DNA from: Amycolatopsis sp. FDAARGOS 1241
GTDB lineage: Bacteria > Actinomycetota > Actinomycetes > Mycobacteriales > Pseudonocardiaceae
Direction: 5' to 3'
NCBI RefSeq assembly: GCF_016889705.1
Contig: NZ_CP069526.1
Location: forward strand, 5,766,001-5,830,000
Length of the DNA: 64,000 nt
Shown: piece after piece, positions 17,480 to 26,070 of the stretch
How the letters are laid out: each line of letters begins with the position of its first letter
Position numbering within the stretch: position 1 is the stretch's first letter
The notes under the pieces: generated by a model
What the model was told of the DNA's origin: nothing
Database searches by the model: none
Seen by the model: only the letters and a program-made list of their open reading frames with translations
Made by a program: the position numbers and the translations under genes

Positions 17480-18949
17480 CTACGCCCGCAGAAGTCCACG
17501 CGCGGGCGGCAGGGTCACCGGGCCCGAGTTGACGTTCGTGGCGTGCTCCACGGTGACGCCGGCGTCGTCGAACACCAGCCGCAGCCGGTCGATGAACGGC
17601 GACTCCAGGAAGTGCCACGTCAGCTTCAGCACGTCGGCCGACTCCCACTCGGCGGCCGCGAGCACGGCCGCGGCCGGGTCCTGGTAGGAGTGGTGCAGGC
17701 GCCACACGCTGAGGCCGGTGTCCTGCCGTCGCCACGAGCCGACGCCGTGGTCGAGCGAGTGGTCGCCGAGTTCGTCCTCGACCGTGAGGCGGACCGCGTC
17801 ACCGGTGACCGAGACGGCCAGCGACACCAGGCCCTGTTCGTTGGGCTCGAAGTCGTACGCCGCGGAGAAACCGGCGCGCTGCGGGGCCGCGGACACCGCT
17901 TCGGGCTCCTGAGCACGCCGCACCCACTCGGTGACAGCGTCCACTTCGGACTGCTCCCGTGACGAGCCGTCGAACGCGGAGCGGAACGCCGACCGCAGCA
18001 TCCCCGGCAGGTCGTGGTAGGTGCCGTCACCCATGGCGCCCAGGACGACGACCACCCCGCCGTGGCGCGGGAAGACCATGCACTCCTGGCCGAAGATGCC
18101 CGAAGCGTTGTAGATGCCGTCCGCGGTGGTCCAGAACTGGTAGCCGTAGCCCTCTTCGGTGACGACATCGGGTGCGGGCGGCACCAGCTCCTTGCCGTTC
18201 CACTCCCCGCTGATCGCGCGGCGCACGTGCAGCGCCGAGGCTTTCTGCACCCAGCCGCCGGGCAGGATCCGGTCGCCCTCCCACACGCCGTCCTGCAGGT
18301 GCAGCACACCGAACTTCAGCAGGTCGCGCGGACGCAGCGAAAGCCCGTTGCCCCCGCTGGACACGCCCTCGGGGTCGCGTTCCCACGTGTAATCCGTGAT
18401 GCCCAGCGGGTCGAACAGCCGCGGGCGCAGGTACTCGTCCACGGCCCGGCCCGACACCTCCTGCACGATCGCCGAGAGCACGTGGCTGGTCGTGCTGCTG
18501 TAGGTGAAGTTGCGGCCCGGCGGCTCCACGACCGGTTCCTCGAGGAACTCGCCGACCCAGCCCGTGCGCCGCAGCCGGGTGGTCGCGCCGGACAGGCCGC
18601 GCGCGTGGCCCGTGCACATCGTCAGCAGATCGCGCACGCGCATCCGGTCGAAGTTCGCGCTCGGCTCGGCGGGCAGGCGGCCGCGGAAGAACCCCGCGAC
18701 CGGGTCGTCCAGCGACAGCAGGCCCTCCGCCTCGGCGAACCCCACCGCCGCCGACGTGAAGCTCTTGGTGGCGGAGTGGATCTTGTGCTTCAGGTCCGGT
18801 TCGTGCGGCCACTGCCACAGGTCGAGCACGGTCCGCCCGTGCCGGTGGACGAGCAGGGAGTGCACCCGCATCCCGCGCTTCGCCAGGTCCCGCAGCAGGG
18901 TGTGGACGGGACGGGGGTCCACGGCCGGCTCCTCGTTGGTCATGCTCAC
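17480..18949 (-). CDS. Serine beta-lactamase-family (class C-like) hydrolase
   Basis: The 489-residue protein has the S-x-x-K nucleophile motif S-A-T-K (about residue 59), the second motif Y-S-S and the long penicillin-binding fold of esterase/D-aminopeptidase-type class C relatives. About 130 C-terminal residues beyond the catalytic fold form a beta-rich extra domain. No signal peptide, so it is probably cytosolic and cleaves an amide or ester imported by the adjacent transporter. The start is GTG 18949 or ATG 18943, which are in frame 6 bp apart. It lies 19 bp downstream of the ABC ATPase gene and should be co-transcribed with it from the operator at 20630. Confidence 0.82.
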   Translation of the reverse strand: MSMTNEEPAVDPRPVHTLLRDLAKRGMRVHSLLVHRHGRTVLDLWQWPHEPDLKHKIHSATKSFTSAAVGFAEAEGLLSLDDPVAGFFRGRLPAEPSANFDRMRVRDLLTMCTGHARGLSGATTRLRRTGWVGEFLEEPVVEPPGRNFTYSSTTSHVLSAIVQEVSGRAVDEYLRPRLFDPLGITDYTWERDPEGVSSGGNGLSLRPRDLLKFGVLHLQDGVWEGDRILPGGWVQKASALHVRRAISGEWNGKELVPPAPDVVTEEGYGYQFWTTADGIYNASGIFGQECMVFPRHGGVVVVLGAMGDGTYHDLPGMLRSAFRSAFDGSSREQSEVDAVTEWVRRAQEPEAVSAAPQRAGFSAAYDFEPNEQGLVSLAVSVTGDAVRLTVEDELGDHSLDHGVGSWRRQDTGLSVWRLHHSYQDPAAAVLAAAEWESADVLKLTWHFLESPFIDRLRLVFDDAGVTVEHATNVNSGPVTLPPARGLLRA

Positions 18950-18968
18950 CGTTCTCGTCGTGATCTTC

Positions 18969-19751
18969 TTACAGGACTTGCGAAAGGAACGTCTGCAGCC
19001 GCGGCGTCTTCGGATCGGTCAGCAGCTCTCGCGCCGGGCCCTCTTCCGCGATCACACCGCTGTCCATGAACAGCACGCGGTCGGCGACCTCACGGGCGAA
19101 GTTCATCTCGTGGGTCACGACCATCATCGTCATCCCCGAGTTCTCGGCGAGGTAGCGCATCACGTCGAGCACGCCCTTCACCAGCTCCGGGTCGAGCGCG
19201 GAGGTCGCTTCGTCGAACAGCATGATGTCCGGCTCCATCGCCAGCGACCGGGCGATCGCCACGCGCTGCTGCTGCCCTCCCGACAGGTGCGCGGGCCGCG
19301 CCGACGCGAGCGCGCGCAGGCCGACCTTGTCGAGCTGCTCCAACGCGCGTTCGCGGGCTTCCTCGCGCGACATCCCGCGCACGCGCCGCAGCGCGAGCGT
19401 GATGTTGTCGAGCGCGCTCTTGTGCTGGAACAGGTTGAAGTGCTGGAACACCATGCCGGTGCGCGAGCGCACCGCGTTGAGGTCCACCTTCGGTTCCGTG
19501 ATCGCCTCACCGTGCAGGCGGATGGTACCCGAGGTCGGCGGCGACAGCAGGTTCACGCACCGCAGCAGGGTCGACTTGCCCGACCCCGAAGCGCCGATCA
19601 GGCACACGGTCTCGCCGTGCGCGACGGTCGCGGACACACCCTTGAGCACGTCGACGGTGCCGAACGACTTGCAGATGTCCACCAGCTCGATCGCGGGGAC
19701 GTCGGTGCCCGCCCCGGTGGTTTCGGTCTGGGACACGGTTGCCTGGTCCAT
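18969..19751 (-). CDS. Polar-amino-acid ABC transporter ATP-binding protein
   Basis: 260 residues with Walker [10 protein letters not shown]-loop FQHFNLF, signature LSGGQQQR, Walker [13 protein letters not shown] and switch His in VVTHEM. The sequence is the GlnQ/HisP type that powers uptake of polar amino acids or opines. ATG 19751 is 2 bp after the permease stop, so the two are coupled. Together with the permease and the binding protein at 24313 it forms a complete importer, though the binding protein lies about 4.5 kb away under its own copy of the operator. Confidence 0.92.
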   Translation of the reverse strand: MDQATVSQTETTGAGTDVPAIELVDICKSFGTVDVLKGVSATVAHGETVCLIGASGSGKSTLLRCVNLLSPPTSGTIRLHGEAITEPKVDLNAVRSRTGMVFQHFNLFQHKSALDNITLALRRVRGMSREEARERALEQLDKVGLRALASARPAHLSGGQQQRVAIARSLAMEPDIMLFDEATSALDPELVKGVLDVMRYLAENSGMTMMVVTHEMNFAREVADRVLFMDSGVIAEEGPARELLTDPKTPRLQTFLSQVL

Positions 19752-19753
19752 CG

Positions 19754-20533
19754 TCACGCCCCCGCTTCGAAGCCGGTCGCGCCGACGGGCACCAGCGGCT
19801 GCGGGGCGGCGCTCGGCCCGGTGCCGCCCGAGGTGGGGCGCCGGCCTTCGCGCAGGCGCCGGTCGAACCAGTTCACCAGGTGCGTGAGCGGCACGGTGAA
19901 GACGATGTAGACGAGCCCCGCGGCCACGAACGACGACGAGTTGTACGAGATCGCCTGCGCCTGCTGGGCGATGAAGTACAGCTCGCGCTCGCCGACGGCC
20001 AGGCCGAGCAGGTACACCAGCGAACTCTCCTTCACGGCCACGATGAACTGGTTCGCCAGCGCCGGCAGCACGTTGCGGATGCCCTGCGGCACCACGACGA
20101 GCAGCAAGGTGGTCAGGTGGCTCATGCCGAGGCTGCGGCCGGCCTCGGCCTGCCCCGGCGGCACGGCCTGGATGCCCGAGCGGAAGATCTCGGCGATGTA
20201 GGCCGCGTTGATGAGGCCGACGGCGAGGATCGCGTAGCCCATGGGCGACTGGCCGAACAGGCGCACGCCCGCCGACGGCAGGCCGATGCCGATCAGGCTC
20301 ACCGTCACGATGGCGGGCAGGCCGCGGAACACGTCTACGTAGACCCGGGCAGGTGCCCGCAGCCACCAGCGCGCGGAGATCAGCAGCATCGCCAGCAGCA
20401 GGCCCACGGCCAGCCCGAGGACCAGCGCGAGCGACGCGATGATCAGCGTGTTGCGCAGTCCTTCCCCGAGCAGCGCGGGCAGCACGGCGAGGATCTGGTG
20501 GATGTCGAAGAACGAATGCAGGAAATCGCCCAT
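19754..20533 (-). CDS. Polar-amino-acid ABC transporter permease
   Basis: The 259-residue HisM/GlnP-type membrane protein has several hydrophobic helices. Its EAA loop reads [36 protein letters not shown], the contact site for the ATPase. Only one permease is present, so it would act as a homodimer. ATG 20533 is chosen with AAGGA upstream; the in-frame extension to 20614 is hydrophilic and unconvincing. The promoter region contains the perfect 15-bp operator at 20630-20644. Confidence 0.9.
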   Translation of the reverse strand: MGDFLHSFFDIHQILAVLPALLGEGLRNTLIIASLALVLGLAVGLLLAMLLISARWWLRAPARVYVDVFRGLPAIVTVSLIGIGLPSAGVRLFGQSPMGYAILAVGLINAAYIAEIFRSGIQAVPPGQAEAGRSLGMSHLTTLLLVVVPQGIRNVLPALANQFIVAVKESSLVYLLGLAVGERELYFIAQQAQAISYNSSSFVAAGLVYIVFTVPLTHLVNWFDRRLREGRRPTSGGTGPSAAPQPLVPVGATGFEAGA

Positions 20534-20629
20534 GGGACCAGGTGTCCTTACCTCGGTTCGGCCGGGGCCGCGGGAGACGGTGCGGCCCCGGCTTCCGCGG
20601 TCGGCGAGCAGCACCGAACCGCGGTGGGT

Positions 20630-20644
20630 CTTATAGACTATAAG
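20630..20644. promoter_or_regulatory. TATAGnCTATA operator, site 2 of 4 (best copy)
   Basis: CTTATAG-A-CTATAAG is a perfect 15-bp palindrome around one central base, 97 bp upstream of the ABC permease start. It shares the 11-bp core with three other promoters in the cluster. Confidence 0.75.
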
Positions 20645-20704
20645 TGTGGCGTGGTGCTCACTGTAGCAGGTTCGACAGGACAGTCAACGGCTGAAATGCC
20701 TGTT

Positions 20705-21541
20705 TCAGCTGGTCCGCCCGGCCAGCAGCCCGGCAACGAAGTCCTGCACCACGGGGATCACCTGGGTGCCCTTGTGCGCGACACCGGGCACGACGTCGAA
20801 CCGCACCGGGATCCCGTTGCGCTCGAAGCTCGCACGCAGCGTCTCGAGCCGTTCGATCCGCGTGCGGCCGGTCTTCTCCACGCCGTCCATCCAGTTCGGT
20901 CCGCCGGCGTTGTTGATCTCCCAGGTCTCCACGTCGTCGGAGCCCACGAGCATCTGCACCGGCACGCGCCGTAGCGCGTCGAGGTCGACGTCGATGCCGA
21001 ACTTCTCCTTGAACCCGCCCGTGCCGAGCCACCACGGCAGCGAGTCGTCCAGCTGCGTGATGCGCCCCGGCGCGCCGATCGAGAGGCCGGCCAGCCGGTC
21101 GGGGTGGGCGTAGGAGAACCGGTGCGCGAACTGCCCGCCGCCGGAAAAGCCGTGGAGGATGAACTTCGCGGTCTCGGTGCCGAACTCCTCGCCGACCTCC
21201 TCGACCATGTGCAGCAGCTCTTCGTCGAACCGGATCCCCTGGTACTCCAGGAACTTGAAGCTGTGCAGCTCCCGTCGCTCGACGATCCCGGCGGGGAACA
21301 GCGGCGTGAGGACGACGCAGCGGTGCTGCTCGGCGAAGTCCGCCCACTGGTTGCGGTAGTGCTCGGCGGAGCGGCCGGTGCCGTGCTGGACGACGACGAG
21401 CGGCAGCGGCGCGGCAGCGGGCGTGTGGTCCTTCGGCACGTACAGCCCGTAGGACAGCCGCTGGTCATGGCGGGACGCGAAGAACGGCGTGCTGCCGACG
21501 AAGTGGGCACCCTGCGAGTCGGGTTCGGTGGTGGTCGTCAT
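20705..21541 (-). CDS. Alpha/beta hydrolase (esterase/depolymerase-like)
   Basis: 278 residues with an alpha/beta hydrolase core: VVVQHGTG oxyanion segment, nucleophile elbow G-F-S-G-G-G (Ser about residue 130), acid in VGSDDVET and catalytic His in GVAHKG. The pattern resembles PHB-depolymerase/feruloyl-esterase-like proteins, but there is no signal peptide, so the substrate is probably intracellular. ATG 21541 has GAGGAG upstream. It is divergent from the GntR gene, with operator site 3 between them, about 60 bp from this start. Confidence 0.82.
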   Translation of the reverse strand: MTTTTEPDSQGAHFVGSTPFFASRHDQRLSYGLYVPKDHTPAAAPLPLVVVQHGTGRSAEHYRNQWADFAEQHRCVVLTPLFPAGIVERRELHSFKFLEYQGIRFDEELLHMVEEVGEEFGTETAKFILHGFSGGGQFAHRFSYAHPDRLAGLSIGAPGRITQLDDSLPWWLGTGGFKEKFGIDVDLDALRRVPVQMLVGSDDVETWEINNAGGPNWMDGVEKTGRTRIERLETLRASFERNGIPVRFDVVPGVAHKGTQVIPVVQDFVAGLLAGRTS

Positions 21542-21602
21542 GGCGCCGGGACTCCTCGTACGGTCGATGGGGACGGATACGGCGGACTTCGCGTCCAGAG
21601 AA

Positions 21603-21613
21603 TATAAGCTATA
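21603..21613. promoter_or_regulatory. TATAGnCTATA operator, site 3 of 4 (one mismatch)
   Basis: TATAA-G-CTATA differs from the consensus at one base. It lies between the divergent hydrolase (start 21541) and gntR (start 21876), where a GntR autoregulatory site is expected. Confidence 0.6.
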
Positions 21614-21761
21614 GAATCGGTCGATGATCTCCACAAACCCGTGGGGTGCGTCGACCCTGGCACCCGGGCGCGCCCGACCGGTGGTCCGGGCGCGACCGGA
21701 TGCAGGCCGCAGGCCCCAGCTTGCCCGCGCACCGGGCCCGCGATCGGTATCCTGGCGCACT

Positions 21762-21812
21762 GCAGTTCCCGAGCGCAGTTCCCGAGCGCGGTTCCCGAGC
21801 ACAGTCCCGGGC
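21762..21812. repeat. Four-copy 13-bp tandem repeat in the gntR leader
   Basis: GCAGTTCCCGAGC occurs at 21762 and 21775 identically, at 21788 with one change and at 21801 in degenerate form (12 bp). It lies in the 262-bp stretch between operator site 3 and the gntR start codon, which holds no other gene. Confidence 0.7.
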
Positions 21813-21875
21813 ACGGTCCGCCGGCCCGATCCCCACCCGTCCGGGCGTCAGCCCGCGAGAGAGATTGTCAGGTCG

Positions 21876-22544
21876 ATGAGCGTCAACCCCCGCCCAGCCC
21901 TCACGAAGAACGCGTACGTCTACGAGGAGCTGCGCCGGCGCATCCTGGCCGGCGAGCTGGTCCAGGGCCAGTCCATCTCCCAGGAACAGCTCGCGGCGGA
22001 GCTCGGCGTGAGCACCACTCCCCTGCGCGAGGCGCTGCGGCGACTGGACGCCGAGGGGCTCGTCACGATCGACGCGCACCGCGACGCGCGCGTGAGCCGG
22101 CTCAACGCCGAGGAGGCCCGCAGCCTGTTCGAGGTCCGCGAACGGCTCGACCCGCTGGCCACCAAGCTCGCCGCCGCGCGGCGGACCGACGCCGACATCG
22201 CGGCGATCGGGACGGCGCTCAAGGACCTCGAGCCGCTGAGCACGTCCACCGGCTTCGAATCGCTGCTCGTGCACCGCGCGTTCCACCGCAGCATCTACAC
22301 GGCCTCACACAACCCGCTGCTGATGACTCTGCTGGAAGGCTTGTGGGACAAGGCCGACCGGTACCGGTTGATCGGCCTGCAGTCCAAGCCGGACTCCCCG
22401 CAGGACCAGGAACGCGTGCGGCGCGAGCACATCGAGATCGCCGAGGCCGTGATCGCGGGCGACGCGCGCACGGCGGAGCGGGCGATGAAAAAGCACGTGC
22501 AGGGCAGCCTCGGGCGCCGCGCGATCGCCGCGCTGGACGCCTGA
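21876..22544 (+). CDS. GntR-family regulator, FCD (FadR) subfamily
   Basis: 222 residues: winged helix-turn-helix at about 12-80 (YEELRRRILAGELVQGQSISQEQLAAELGVSTTPLREALRRLDAEGLV) and a helical FCD ligand domain at about 90-210. Metal-ligand histidines appear in HRAFHRSIY and REHIEIAEAV. FCD regulators usually sense organic acids or amino-acid derivatives and are released from DNA by them. ATG 21876 begins the conserved part; the in-frame upstream sequence is Arg/Pro-rich and contains the tandem repeat. It is the natural candidate to bind the four TATAGnCTATA sites. Confidence 0.9.
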   Translation: MSVNPRPALTKNAYVYEELRRRILAGELVQGQSISQEQLAAELGVSTTPLREALRRLDAEGLVTIDAHRDARVSRLNAEEARSLFEVRERLDPLATKLAAARRTDADIAAIGTALKDLEPLSTSTGFESLLVHRAFHRSIYTASHNPLLMTLLEGLWDKADRYRLIGLQSKPDSPQDQERVRREHIEIAEAVIAGDARTAERAMKKHVQGSLGRRAIAALDA

Positions 22545-22559
22545 GCAACCCCACCGCGG

Positions 22560-23489
22560 TCACAGGACCGCCAGTGGGTTGGCCGGTGACCCCGTCCCGC
22601 CCTCCACCACGAGCGGCGCCAGCACGAAGAGGAACTCGTGACGACCTTCCTCGGCACAGGCGAGGGCGAGTGGTTCCAGCGCGCAGTTGTCCACCAGGGC
22701 GAGGCCGTAGGCGAAGATCGCGCCGTGCACGGTCCACGGCACGCCGCCGTCGTTCGGGGCGCGGTCGAGCATGTCCCAGGCCAGCACCGCGCAGTCGTGG
22801 TCGCGCAGGAACGCCAGGCACGACGCGTGCAGGCCCGGCCGGGTGGCTTCGGTGCCCCACGCGGGGTTCTCGCGGTCCCACGCGTCGCGTCCGGAGTGGA
22901 CGACGAGCGCGTCACCGGGCCCGACGCTCACCCCCTGCGCCTTCGCGACGGCTTCGAGCTCGTCGCCGTGCACCGGCCGGTCCAGTGTCACGTACGGCTC
23001 GCCGCGGAAGGCCGGCACGTCGAGCAGCACGCCGCGGGTGACGATGCCCTGGCGCCAGTGGTCGACCGACCCCCAGCGGCTGCCGCGCGATGTGAGCTCG
23101 GCGTCGGGGTCGCGGCCCTGCCACAGACCGCGTTCGTCCCAGACGTGGCAGAGCGCGTCGACGTGGGTCGAGGCGACGCCGTGGTACTCGATGCCGTAGT
23201 AGTCGCCCGAAATGCCGCCGGTGCCCCGCGGTGTCTTGGTCGTGTAGTGGGAAGCCGGGCGCGGGTTGTTCTCGTGGGGCCGGGTCGGGAACGGGCGGCT
23301 CAGCGACACCGAACGGCCGCTGCGGACCAGCCGGGCAGCCTCGACCCGCTTGGCTCCGGTGACGAGGTTGACGGCGCCGACCTGGTCCTGCTCACCCCAG
23401 CGGCCCCAGTTGCTGCGGCCGTGGAGCTGCTGTTCGACCTCGGCGCGGGTCCAGTCGCGCACCGCGGCAGGCGCTTCGCGCTCGGCCAC
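22560..23489 (-). CDS. Cyclase-family (kynurenine formamidase-like) metal-dependent hydrolase
   Basis: The 309-residue protein contains the family metal motif as GVASTHVDALCHVW (H-x-D-x3-H) and the later VHSGRDAW loop typical of the cyclase/formamidase fold. Members hydrolyse N-formylkynurenine, isatin or other cyclic amides. It converges on gntR with only 15 bp between stops and is divergent from the SGNH hydrolase across a palindromic region. Its role in the cluster is probably amide or lactam opening, which is inference. Confidence 0.85.
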   Translation of the reverse strand: MAEREAPAAVRDWTRAEVEQQLHGRSNWGRWGEQDQVGAVNLVTGAKRVEAARLVRSGRSVSLSRPFPTRPHENNPRPASHYTTKTPRGTGGISGDYYGIEYHGVASTHVDALCHVWDERGLWQGRDPDAELTSRGSRWGSVDHWRQGIVTRGVLLDVPAFRGEPYVTLDRPVHGDELEAVAKAQGVSVGPGDALVVHSGRDAWDRENPAWGTEATRPGLHASCLAFLRDHDCAVLAWDMLDRAPNDGGVPWTVHGAIFAYGLALVDNCALEPLALACAEEGRHEFLFVLAPLVVEGGTGSPANPLAVL

Positions 23490-23547
23490 GCCGGCACCCG
23501 CCTTTCCGTACGTCCTTTGTGGACGCCCTTCCGCAGGACATCCCAGT

Positions 23548-23582
23548 GTTGGTATTTTCTAAGCGACAAGTACCAACTTGTC
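23548..23582. promoter_or_regulatory. Nested palindromes in a divergent promoter
   Basis: GACAAGT-ACCA-ACTTGTC (23565-23582) is perfect with 7-bp arms. Overlapping it, GTTGGTA (23548-23554) is the inverse of TACCAAC (23571-23577). The region is AT-rich and separates the cyclase gene (start 23489) from the SGNH hydrolase (start 23606). It does not match the TATAGnCTATA motif, so a different regulator is implied. Confidence 0.5.
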
Positions 23583-23605
23583 AACCACGGGAAAGGTGGG
23601 CACCG

Positions 23606-24166
23606 GTGAAGAAGATCGTCCTGTTCGGCGACAGCATGCTGGGCCGGTTCACAAAACCGCGCATCGACCAGCTCGAAGCCGAGGCCGGTGACGTCGTGGT
23701 GTTCAACTGCGCAGCGGGCGGCTGGAAGAGCGACGACGGGGCCCGGCGCGCGGCCGCCATCGCGCTCATCGAACCCGACGTGGTCGTGCTGTCCTTCGGC
23801 GCGAACGACTGCGCCCCGGACCGGCTCGTCGAACTCCCGGCGTACGAGAAGAACATGCGCGTGATCGCCGACGCGTTCGCGCCGGCCGCGCTCGTCGCGT
23901 TCCTGCCGCCGGCCATCGAGGAGGTCGACGGGGTCGGCAGGCGCGGCCGGACCAACGCCGTGCTCGACACGTACCGCGGGGTGCTGCGCGACCTCGTTTC
24001 GGCACCGAACGCGCTCGAGACCGACGCGGCGCTGGCGCCGCTGATCGCGCGCGGCGAGCCGGTCCACGAGGACGGCCTGCACCTCACCGGCGACGCGTAC
24101 CGGCTCGTGATCTCGGCGCTGGCCGAGCGCATCACCGCCGTGACGGCGGGTCCCGACCTGCACTGA
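23606..24166 (+). CDS. SGNH/GDSL-type hydrolase
   Basis: 186 residues with block I FGDSMLGRF (nucleophile Ser), block III SFGANDC (Asn) and block V catalytic pair in HEDGLHLT (Asp-x-x-His). This is the lipase/esterase fold related to E. coli TAP. There is no signal peptide. GTG 23606 follows GAAAGGTGGG at good spacing; the in-frame start at 23519 would run through the palindromes and is rejected. An esterase or amidase step on an imported compound is plausible. Confidence 0.85.
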   Translation: MKKIVLFGDSMLGRFTKPRIDQLEAEAGDVVVFNCAAGGWKSDDGARRAAAIALIEPDVVVLSFGANDCAPDRLVELPAYEKNMRVIADAFAPAALVAFLPPAIEEVDGVGRRGRTNAVLDTYRGVLRDLVSAPNALETDAALAPLIARGEPVHEDGLHLTGDAYRLVISALAERITAVTAGPDLH

Positions 24167-24211
24167 TCCACTTCAGATTGTCGAACTTCCGTCGTTGACC
24201 CTACAGTTCCT

Positions 24212-24222
24212 TATAGCCTATA
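24212..24222. promoter_or_regulatory. TATAGnCTATA operator, site 4 of 4
   Basis: TATAG-C-CTATA is identical in its core to site 1 and lies 90 bp upstream of the binding-protein start at 24313. It ties this detached gene to the transporter operon at 18969-20533. Confidence 0.7.
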
Positions 24223-24312
24223 GTTCCGCACCACGGTGACGTGCTCCCCGTTCCCCCAGAGCTGTTCCCCGTTCCCTCCCCTGTTCCTCCCCGGTCCCGC
24301 CCAAGGAGACCC

Positions 24313-25185
24313 ATGTACCGACTCCCCTTCCGACGCCTGCTCGGCGTCCTCGGCATCGCTGCGGTGTCCGCAGCCACGGTCACCGCGTGTGGTGGCGGCG
24401 ACTCCGCCGCCGGCGGTGACGACTACGGCCTCGCGCAGCCCGGCACGATCACCGCGGCGGTCACGGCGGGCGACTACCCCTTCGTCTCCCCCGACGCCAG
24501 TGGCAAGCCCGTCGGCATGCTGGTGGACCTGAACAACCTCATCGCCGACCGGATGCACCTCAAGATCGTCTACAAGACCACCACGGTCGCGGCCGGCCTG
24601 CCGGGCCTCACCAGCGGTCAGTACGACATGATGTCGGTCGGCCTGGTGGCGAGCGCCGAGCGCAAGAAGAGCGTGGCTTTCACGAAGGCGATCTTCTGGG
24701 GCCAGAACGTGGTCGTGGTGCCGGCGAACTCGACGGTGAAGGCCATCGGAGACCTCACGGGCAAGCGGGTCGGCGCGGGCGCGAACAGCACCCAGGAGGA
24801 CTTCGCGAAGAAGAAGTTGTCGAACGCGCAGCTCGTTTCCGAGGCGACCGACGGCGCGGGGGTGAACCAGATCCTCGCGGGCAACCTTGACGCGATGGTG
24901 CTGGGCTCGACGCACGTCGGCCAGATCTTCAAGGAACACCCGGGGACGCTGAAGGTCGCGATCACCTCGCCGCAGGACCAGCCGGGCGCGGAGGCGGTCA
25001 ACAAGAAGCTGACGAAGTTCCTCGACGCCTACAACAAGGAGCTCACGGATCTCGCCAACGACGGCACCTTCCTGAAGCTGTACCAGAAGTACTTCCCGGA
25101 CCTGCCCTACCCGACGCAGATGTACCAGTTCTGGCCGTCCATCAAGGACCAGATCGAGAAGCAGGGCGCCAAGCCGACCCCGTAG
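24313..25185 (+). CDS. Polar-amino-acid ABC transporter substrate-binding lipoprotein
   Basis: The 290-residue protein opens with MYRLPFRRLLGVLG, a hydrophobic core and the lipobox TVTAC (Cys about 26), then a family-3 solute-binding fold: GTITAAVTAGDYPFVSPDASGKPVGMLVDLNNLIADRM, followed by the KSVAFTKAIFWGQNVVVV hinge. Such proteins deliver amino acids or opine-like molecules to HisM/GlnP permeases. ATG 24313 follows AAGGAGA. It lacks adjacent membrane components, but the shared operator assigns it to the ATPase/permease pair at 18969-20533. Confidence 0.92.
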   Translation: MYRLPFRRLLGVLGIAAVSAATVTACGGGDSAAGGDDYGLAQPGTITAAVTAGDYPFVSPDASGKPVGMLVDLNNLIADRMHLKIVYKTTTVAAGLPGLTSGQYDMMSVGLVASAERKKSVAFTKAIFWGQNVVVVPANSTVKAIGDLTGKRVGAGANSTQEDFAKKKLSNAQLVSEATDGAGVNQILAGNLDAMVLGSTHVGQIFKEHPGTLKVAITSPQDQPGAEAVNKKLTKFLDAYNKELTDLANDGTFLKLYQKYFPDLPYPTQMYQFWPSIKDQIEKQGAKPTP

Positions 25186-25252
25186 CCGGACGGGGTTTCC
25201 CGCTCACGCCGCAGATCGTTCCCGCGGCCCGCGGCGCGAGCGGAGCCGGACG

Positions 25253-25286
25253 AGGGGTTTCCCGCCCGAAGTGGCGGGAAACCCCT
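25253..25286. terminator. Strong bidirectional terminator
   Basis: A 14-bp perfect stem, AGGGGTTTCCCGCC (25253-25266) with its complement at 25273-25286 around a 6-nt loop, is followed by TTG. It lies between the stops of the binding protein (25185) and the secreted protein (25315). Confidence 0.8.
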
Positions 25287-25314
25287 TGTCGCGTCGGGGT
25301 CAGCGGCATCCGCG

Positions 25315-26070
25315 TCAGCAGGTGACGGACACCTTGGCCCCGGACTTGAAGGACACGTGCACGTGGTCGAAGTGGTTCGCGGTGGGGCTGCCGCGGTCCT
25401 CCATCGGTTTCCAGCCGCTGCCGAGGTTGATGCGCTGGCGCCAGATCACGTACGTGACGCCGAACTGGCTCTGGTGCGCCAGCACGTAGTCGGCGAGCAC
25501 GTTGCCGGTCGGGGTGTCGACCATGAAGTCGAGCGCGAGGCCAGCGGGGTGGTCGCTCGCGCCGGAGCGACCGGCCCGCCCGCCCACGGAGCTCACCTTG
25601 AACTTGGTGAGGATGTGGTTGCCCACCTGGGCGGCGTTGGGCTGCGCACCAGCCAGAGTGGACGAACAGGCCTTGCCTGCGGACAGGGTCTGCTGCACGG
25701 TCACCGGAGCCGGGGGCTTGGTCTTCGTGACCGGATTTCCCGTCGCCGTCGACGGTTTCAGGGTCGGCTTTTCGGCCGGTGTCGACGTGCTCGGGGTCGT
25801 CGGGGTCGTCGGGGTCGCACTCGGGGTCGTGGGGGTCGTCGGCACCGTGGGCGCCGTCCAGCTCGTCTGCGTTGAATTCACGGCAGTCGAGCTGGACGGC
25901 ACGCTGAGAGCCAGGCGGTCGGCGGCGGCGACGGGTTCGCCGCCCGGGGTGCCGCCGATCAGCCACCCGACCGTGGCCAGGCCGAGGGCGGCGAGCACGC
26001 CGACCACGACAGGCAACCGCCACGACAGCGACCGGAGGCGATGTCGTCCGGACATCCTTGTCTGCACCAT
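25315..26070 (-). CDS. Membrane-anchored/secreted protein with Pro-Thr linker and M15-like C-terminal domain
   Basis: 251 residues: basic N-terminus, one transmembrane or signal helix (about 18-42), a Thr/Pro/Ser linker (about 65-125; P-T-T-P-T-T-P repeats encoded by tandem GGGGTCGTC-type DNA) and a C-terminal domain of about 120 residues. That domain contains SDHPAGLALDF and NHFDHVHVSF. The D-H...H-x-H spacing resembles the D-Ala-D-Ala carboxypeptidase-like (M15) fold and actinobacterial domains of unknown function related to it. A role at the cell wall is likely but unproved. ATG 26070 is used; ATG 26055 is possible. Confidence 0.8.
   Translation of the reverse strand: MVQTRMSGRHRLRSLSWRLPVVVGVLAALGLATVGWLIGGTPGGEPVAAADRLALSVPSSSTAVNSTQTSWTAPTVPTTPTTPSATPTTPTTPSTSTPAEKPTLKPSTATGNPVTKTKPPAPVTVQQTLSAGKACSSTLAGAQPNAAQVGNHILTKFKVSSVGGRAGRSGASDHPAGLALDFMVDTPTGNVLADYVLAHQSQFGVTYVIWRQRINLGSGWKPMEDRGSPTANHFDHVHVSFKSGAKVSVTC

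Noticed and set aside
25780..25870. Tandem GGGGTCGTC-like repeat as a possible CRISPR or minisatellite
   Set aside because: It encodes the Thr/Pro linker of the secreted protein in frame; no spacers are present.
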